Assembly: GCA_003648395.1 (NCBI GenBank)
Contig: QMPB01000125.1
Location: 1-9,529, forward strand
Source of the DNA: Bacteroidota bacterium
GTDB taxonomy: Bacteria > Bacteroidota > Bacteroidia > Bacteroidales > UBA1556
DNA: 9,529 nt
Reading direction: 5' to 3'
A program made the position numbers and the translations under genes. Shown piece after piece: positions 7,468-9,529 of this stretch; position 1 is the stretch's first letter; the number at the start of each line of letters is the position of its first letter. The notes under the pieces are model-generated. The model was given only the letters and a program-made list of their open reading frames with translations, did no database searches and was not told where the DNA came from.

Positions 7468-7511
7468 AAGAAAACACCAGGTATTAACTAACAACTATCT
7501 GGTGTTTTCTT
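7468..7511 (+). terminator. Rho-independent terminator after the pyrophosphatase gene
   Basis: Two perfect 13-nt inverted arms (7468-7480 and 7499-7511) flank an 18-nt loop, and three further inner pairs including one G-T are possible. The right arm ends in TTTTCTT and is followed by TCT, giving the U-rich tail. The left arm begins with A's, so the hairpin could also work on the minus strand, though no minus-strand gene ends here. It starts 12 nt after the pyrophosphatase stop. Confidence 0.85.
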
Positions 7512-7528
7512 TCTAAAATAACTAAATG

Positions 7529-7536
7529 CATATTTG
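7529..7536 (+). promoter_or_regulatory. Weak candidate -7 box for the TAXI/TerB-like gene
   Basis: CATATTTG differs from TAnnTTTG at one position and ends 27 nt before the ATG at 7564. The upstream terminator implies that this gene needs its own promoter, which must lie in the 52 bp between hairpin and ATG or overlap the hairpin. No TTG sits at a good -33 distance. Confidence 0.25.
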
Positions 7537-7563
7537 CTTTATTAATAAACTACCCTATTTATT

Positions 7564-9405
7564 ATGAAAAATATTTTATTATCTTTTATTGTTTTATTTA
7601 TTTTTTCTATTAATTCTGAAGCTCAATTAAATATGGTTTCGGGAATAAAAGGAGAAACATATAATCAATTTGCTCAAGACATTGATAATAATACTGGTGT
7701 TAAACTAAATATTATTACATCAAAAGGTAGTATTGAAAATATCAAACTACTGGATTCCAATAATATACAACTTGCATTTCTTCAATACGATGTATTATAT
7801 AATTATGGTAAAACTCATAAAAATAGTGAGGATTTCATAAAAGTATTTTTACCATTATATAATGAGGAAATTCAACTAATAACTCTTAAAAACTCAGTTC
7901 TTAATTCTTTTTCTGATTTGGGTGGAAAAAATATTGGAATGGGTGGTATGAATTCAGGAACAAATTTTACTGCAAAATTTTTGAAAAAAATTAGTGAGCT
8001 ATCATGGAAAAATATAGATATTGATGTAAATAATAGTATCGTTGCTCTTCAAAATGGAGAAATTGATGCTTTCTTCTATGTTGGTGGTGTTCCATCTAAT
8101 TTTCTTGTACAATTGGATGATAGCATTAAGAGCAATCTTAAGTTATTACCAATAGAAATGATTAATGATGAGAAGTGTTATTCTCCAGCTATTATTTATG
8201 CACGAACTTATTCGTGGCAAGATGATGAAATTGCAACCTATTCTGTAAAAAGTGTTATTGCAGCAAACACTAAAAATATTGATAAGGAAAAGGAGAAGCT
8301 TCTTGACTCTCTCTATTTAGATTTAAAATCTAACCTTAAAGGAATTCAGCTTAATAATTTTTCGCATTCTAAATGGAAAAGCGTAGATTTTACTAACACT
8401 GACGGTGTAAATTGGGATGTTTATAAGGAAGAATACACAATGCAAGAAAAAGTTCTGGACGGGCTTGGATGGCTTGCTGCAATTTTAAGTTTCTTTCAAA
8501 TTTATTTTATTGTAAACAAACTTTGGAAACGAAAGCATGAGCAATTAGTTGCTGAGAGTATTTCTATTTCTGCAATGTTTATTAGTCTTTTTATAAATAT
8601 TTTGTTTGGAATTAAGAATATTGGTGGTGGTGGTTATGCTCAACTATCAGGAAATGTATTGTGGGTACTTGCTAGTACTATCAGCTTGTTAATTGGTATT
8701 GGTCTTTTTATGAATGCTAATAAAAAAGTGAGTTTCTTTAAACTACTATTAAGAGCATTAAATATGGAGCGCAAGGAAGCTGGAGATTTGGCAAAGAGCT
8801 TATTCCAACCTTCTGCTGCCGATAAAATTATAATTATTCTTGGGCGTTTAGCCATGATAGATAACGACCTTGATGATCTTGAAAAGAAGTATATTCAGGA
8901 GTTTGCTGATAATTGGCATATAGAAATAGATTGGGATGAAATTCATAAATATGAGGACCACTCTAGTGATAAATATAATAAGTTGCGCGATAGTGTACAC
9001 CAATATCTTAAGAGCTCTCCCCCAAAAGAGCAAGCCTCTAACTTAATTGATGTTATAAGTCTATTGATAAATGCTGATGGTGTTGTTTCTAAAGAAGAAT
9101 CTATTATGGAAGCTGAACTTACGGGTATTATTCTTAAATATCTTGGAAAAGATGATGAGATTGATATTTTTAAAGTAGCTGTAGTTCCCCAAAATGATGA
9201 ACAAGAAAATGCAGTACAATCACGATTTAATGAACTTACTAAGGTAGAGATTGCTGGTGGTTATGCTTATTTATCAGAGAACTTTCACTCAGAAAAATAT
9301 GCTGAAGAAGTATCGAAGCAATACCGTAGTTTTAATGTCTTTTCGTTGGTATTTAACCCACGCACAGTAAGTGATTATAGTGAGTTGTTGAATAGTGAAA
9401 AATAG
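7564..9405 (+). CDS. Membrane-tethered TAXI-type solute-binding protein with cytoplasmic TerB-like domain
   Basis: A 613-aa multidomain protein. Residues 1-20 are a signal peptide (MKNILL, hydrophobic core, NSEA then Gln21). Residues about 21-290 resemble TAXI solute-binding proteins of TRAP transporters: GIKGETYNQFAQDI (27-40), the early 'IQLAFLQYDVLYN' segment (68-80), DLGGKNIGMGGMNSGT (118-133) and ALQNGEIDAFFYVGGVPS (161-178). Three membrane helices follow (about 300-319, 332-350, 364-384). The basic stretches after the first and third (KLWKRK at 319-324; KK and RALNMERK near 387-404) place the C-terminus in the cytoplasm. Residues about 410-530 look TerB-like: helical, with two halves holding LAMIDNDLDDLEKKYI (429-444) and LINADGVVSKEESIM (501-515). 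The tail 537-613 is unrecognised. No TRAP permease gene lies beside it, so it may sense a periplasmic ligand rather than transport it (inference). It is followed at once by the tsaB promoter. Confidence 0.8.
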   Translation: MKNILLSFIVLFIFSINSEAQLNMVSGIKGETYNQFAQDIDNNTGVKLNIITSKGSIENIKLLDSNNIQLAFLQYDVLYNYGKTHKNSEDFIKVFLPLYNEEIQLITLKNSVLNSFSDLGGKNIGMGGMNSGTNFTAKFLKKISELSWKNIDIDVNNSIVALQNGEIDAFFYVGGVPSNFLVQLDDSIKSNLKLLPIEMINDEKCYSPAIIYARTYSWQDDEIATYSVKSVIAANTKNIDKEKEKLLDSLYLDLKSNLKGIQLNNFSHSKWKSVDFTNTDGVNWDVYKEEYTMQEKVLDGLGWLAAILSFFQIYFIVNKLWKRKHEQLVAESISISAMFISLFINILFGIKNIGGGGYAQLSGNVLWVLASTISLLIGIGLFMNANKKVSFFKLLLRALNMERKEAGDLAKSLFQPSAADKIIIILGRLAMIDNDLDDLEKKYIQEFADNWHIEIDWDEIHKYEDHSSDKYNKLRDSVHQYLKSSPPKEQASNLIDVISLLINADGVVSKEESIMEAELTGIILKYLGKDDEIDIFKVAVVPQNDEQENAVQSRFNELTKVEIAGGYAYLSENFHSEKYAEEVSKQYRSFNVFSLVFNPRTVSDYSELLNSEK

Positions 9406-9414
9406 TTACTTTTG
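9385..9414 (+). promoter_or_regulatory. Bacteroidota-type promoter for tsaB
   Basis: TTG at 9385-9387 and TACTTTTG at 9407-9414 are separated by 19 nt, an excellent fit to the Bacteroidota TTG-N19-TAnnTTTG pattern. The -7 box ends 27 nt before the tsaB ATG. The promoter overlaps the last codons of the preceding gene, so tsaB can be transcribed independently of it. Confidence 0.7.
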
Positions 9415-9441
9415 CCAACCAATATTAAGATAAACTGATTA

Positions 9442-9529
9442 ATGATATACATTCTCAATATAGAAACATCTACTAAAGTTTGCGGTGTTAGCTTAAGTAA
9501 AAATGGATTATTAATTGATTCTAAGGAAA
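9442..9529 (+). CDS. tsaB: tRNA t6A biosynthesis protein TsaB, N-terminal fragment
   Basis: Only 29 codons are present before the right edge. They read MIYILNIETSTKVCGVSLSK and continue with a Gly-Leu-Leu-Ile-Asp strand. This matches the start of TsaB, an ASKHA-fold partner of TsaD that is needed for threonylcarbamoyladenosine at position 37 of ANN-decoding tRNAs. The I-x-T-S-T-x-x-x-x-V-x-L pattern is the first ATPase-fold strand pair. TsaD shares a similar start, but the short leader and the ILNIETSTKVC form favour TsaB. A good promoter lies just upstream. Confidence 0.85.
   Translation, partial: MIYILNIETSTKVCGVSLSKNGLLIDSKE

Noticed and set aside
7468..7511. Inverted repeat as an IS end or attachment site
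   Set aside because: It is a single hairpin just after a stop codon with a T-rich tail. No transposase, integrase or second copy is present, so a terminator explains it.
8640..9033. Minus-strand open frames of 61 and 71 codons
   Set aside because: They are antisense to the TerB-like region of the TAXI fusion gene, overlap each other and lack any family signal.

Overview
The window looks like chromosomal DNA from a member of the Bacteroidota. It is strongly AT-rich. Several genes are preceded by the Bacteroidota-type -7 promoter box (TAnnTTTG), clearest in front of tsaB. No Shine-Dalgarno motifs stand out, and the inorganic pyrophosphatase is of the longer Bacteroidota-like type. I cannot name a genus. 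There are no tRNA or rRNA genes, CRISPR arrays, insertion sequences or phage genes.

Left two thirds (1-6613, minus strand): one compact operon of five genes, reading right to left and running off the left edge. Gene 1 is a cytidylyltransferase/phosphoenolpyruvate mutase fusion, gene 2 a phosphonopyruvate decarboxylase, gene 3 an iron-type alcohol dehydrogenase (predicted phosphonoacetaldehyde reductase), and gene 4 a membrane-anchored CDP-glycerol glycerophosphotransferase-like enzyme. Gene 5 is a large polytopic membrane protein that starts with a YidC/Oxa1-like domain and is cut by the window edge. Three of the four junctions are 1-nt TAATG stop/start overlaps and the fourth is a 4-nt gap. 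Read as a pathway: PEP -> phosphonopyruvate -> phosphonoacetaldehyde -> 2-hydroxyethylphosphonate (HEP) -> CMP-HEP -> transfer of HEP to a cell-surface acceptor. The first three genes match the logic of fosfomycin Fom1-Fom2-FomC. The last two point to a surface glycan or lipid rather than a small antibiotic. This is the most interesting system here, and its membrane component (a YidC-like domain lacking the usual groove arginine, fused to many further membrane segments) is the least explained part.

Middle (6614-7563): a 167-bp divergent promoter region, then on the plus strand a family I inorganic pyrophosphatase ending at a strong hairpin terminator. The pyrophosphatase is probably housekeeping, but it would also remove the pyrophosphate made by the cytidylyltransferase.

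Right (7564-9529, plus strand): an unusual 613-aa protein with a signal peptide, a periplasmic TAXI-type solute-binding domain, three membrane segments and a cytoplasmic TerB-like helical domain. After it, a well-formed promoter overlapping its 3' end drives the start of tsaB (tRNA t6A synthesis), which is cut by the right edge.
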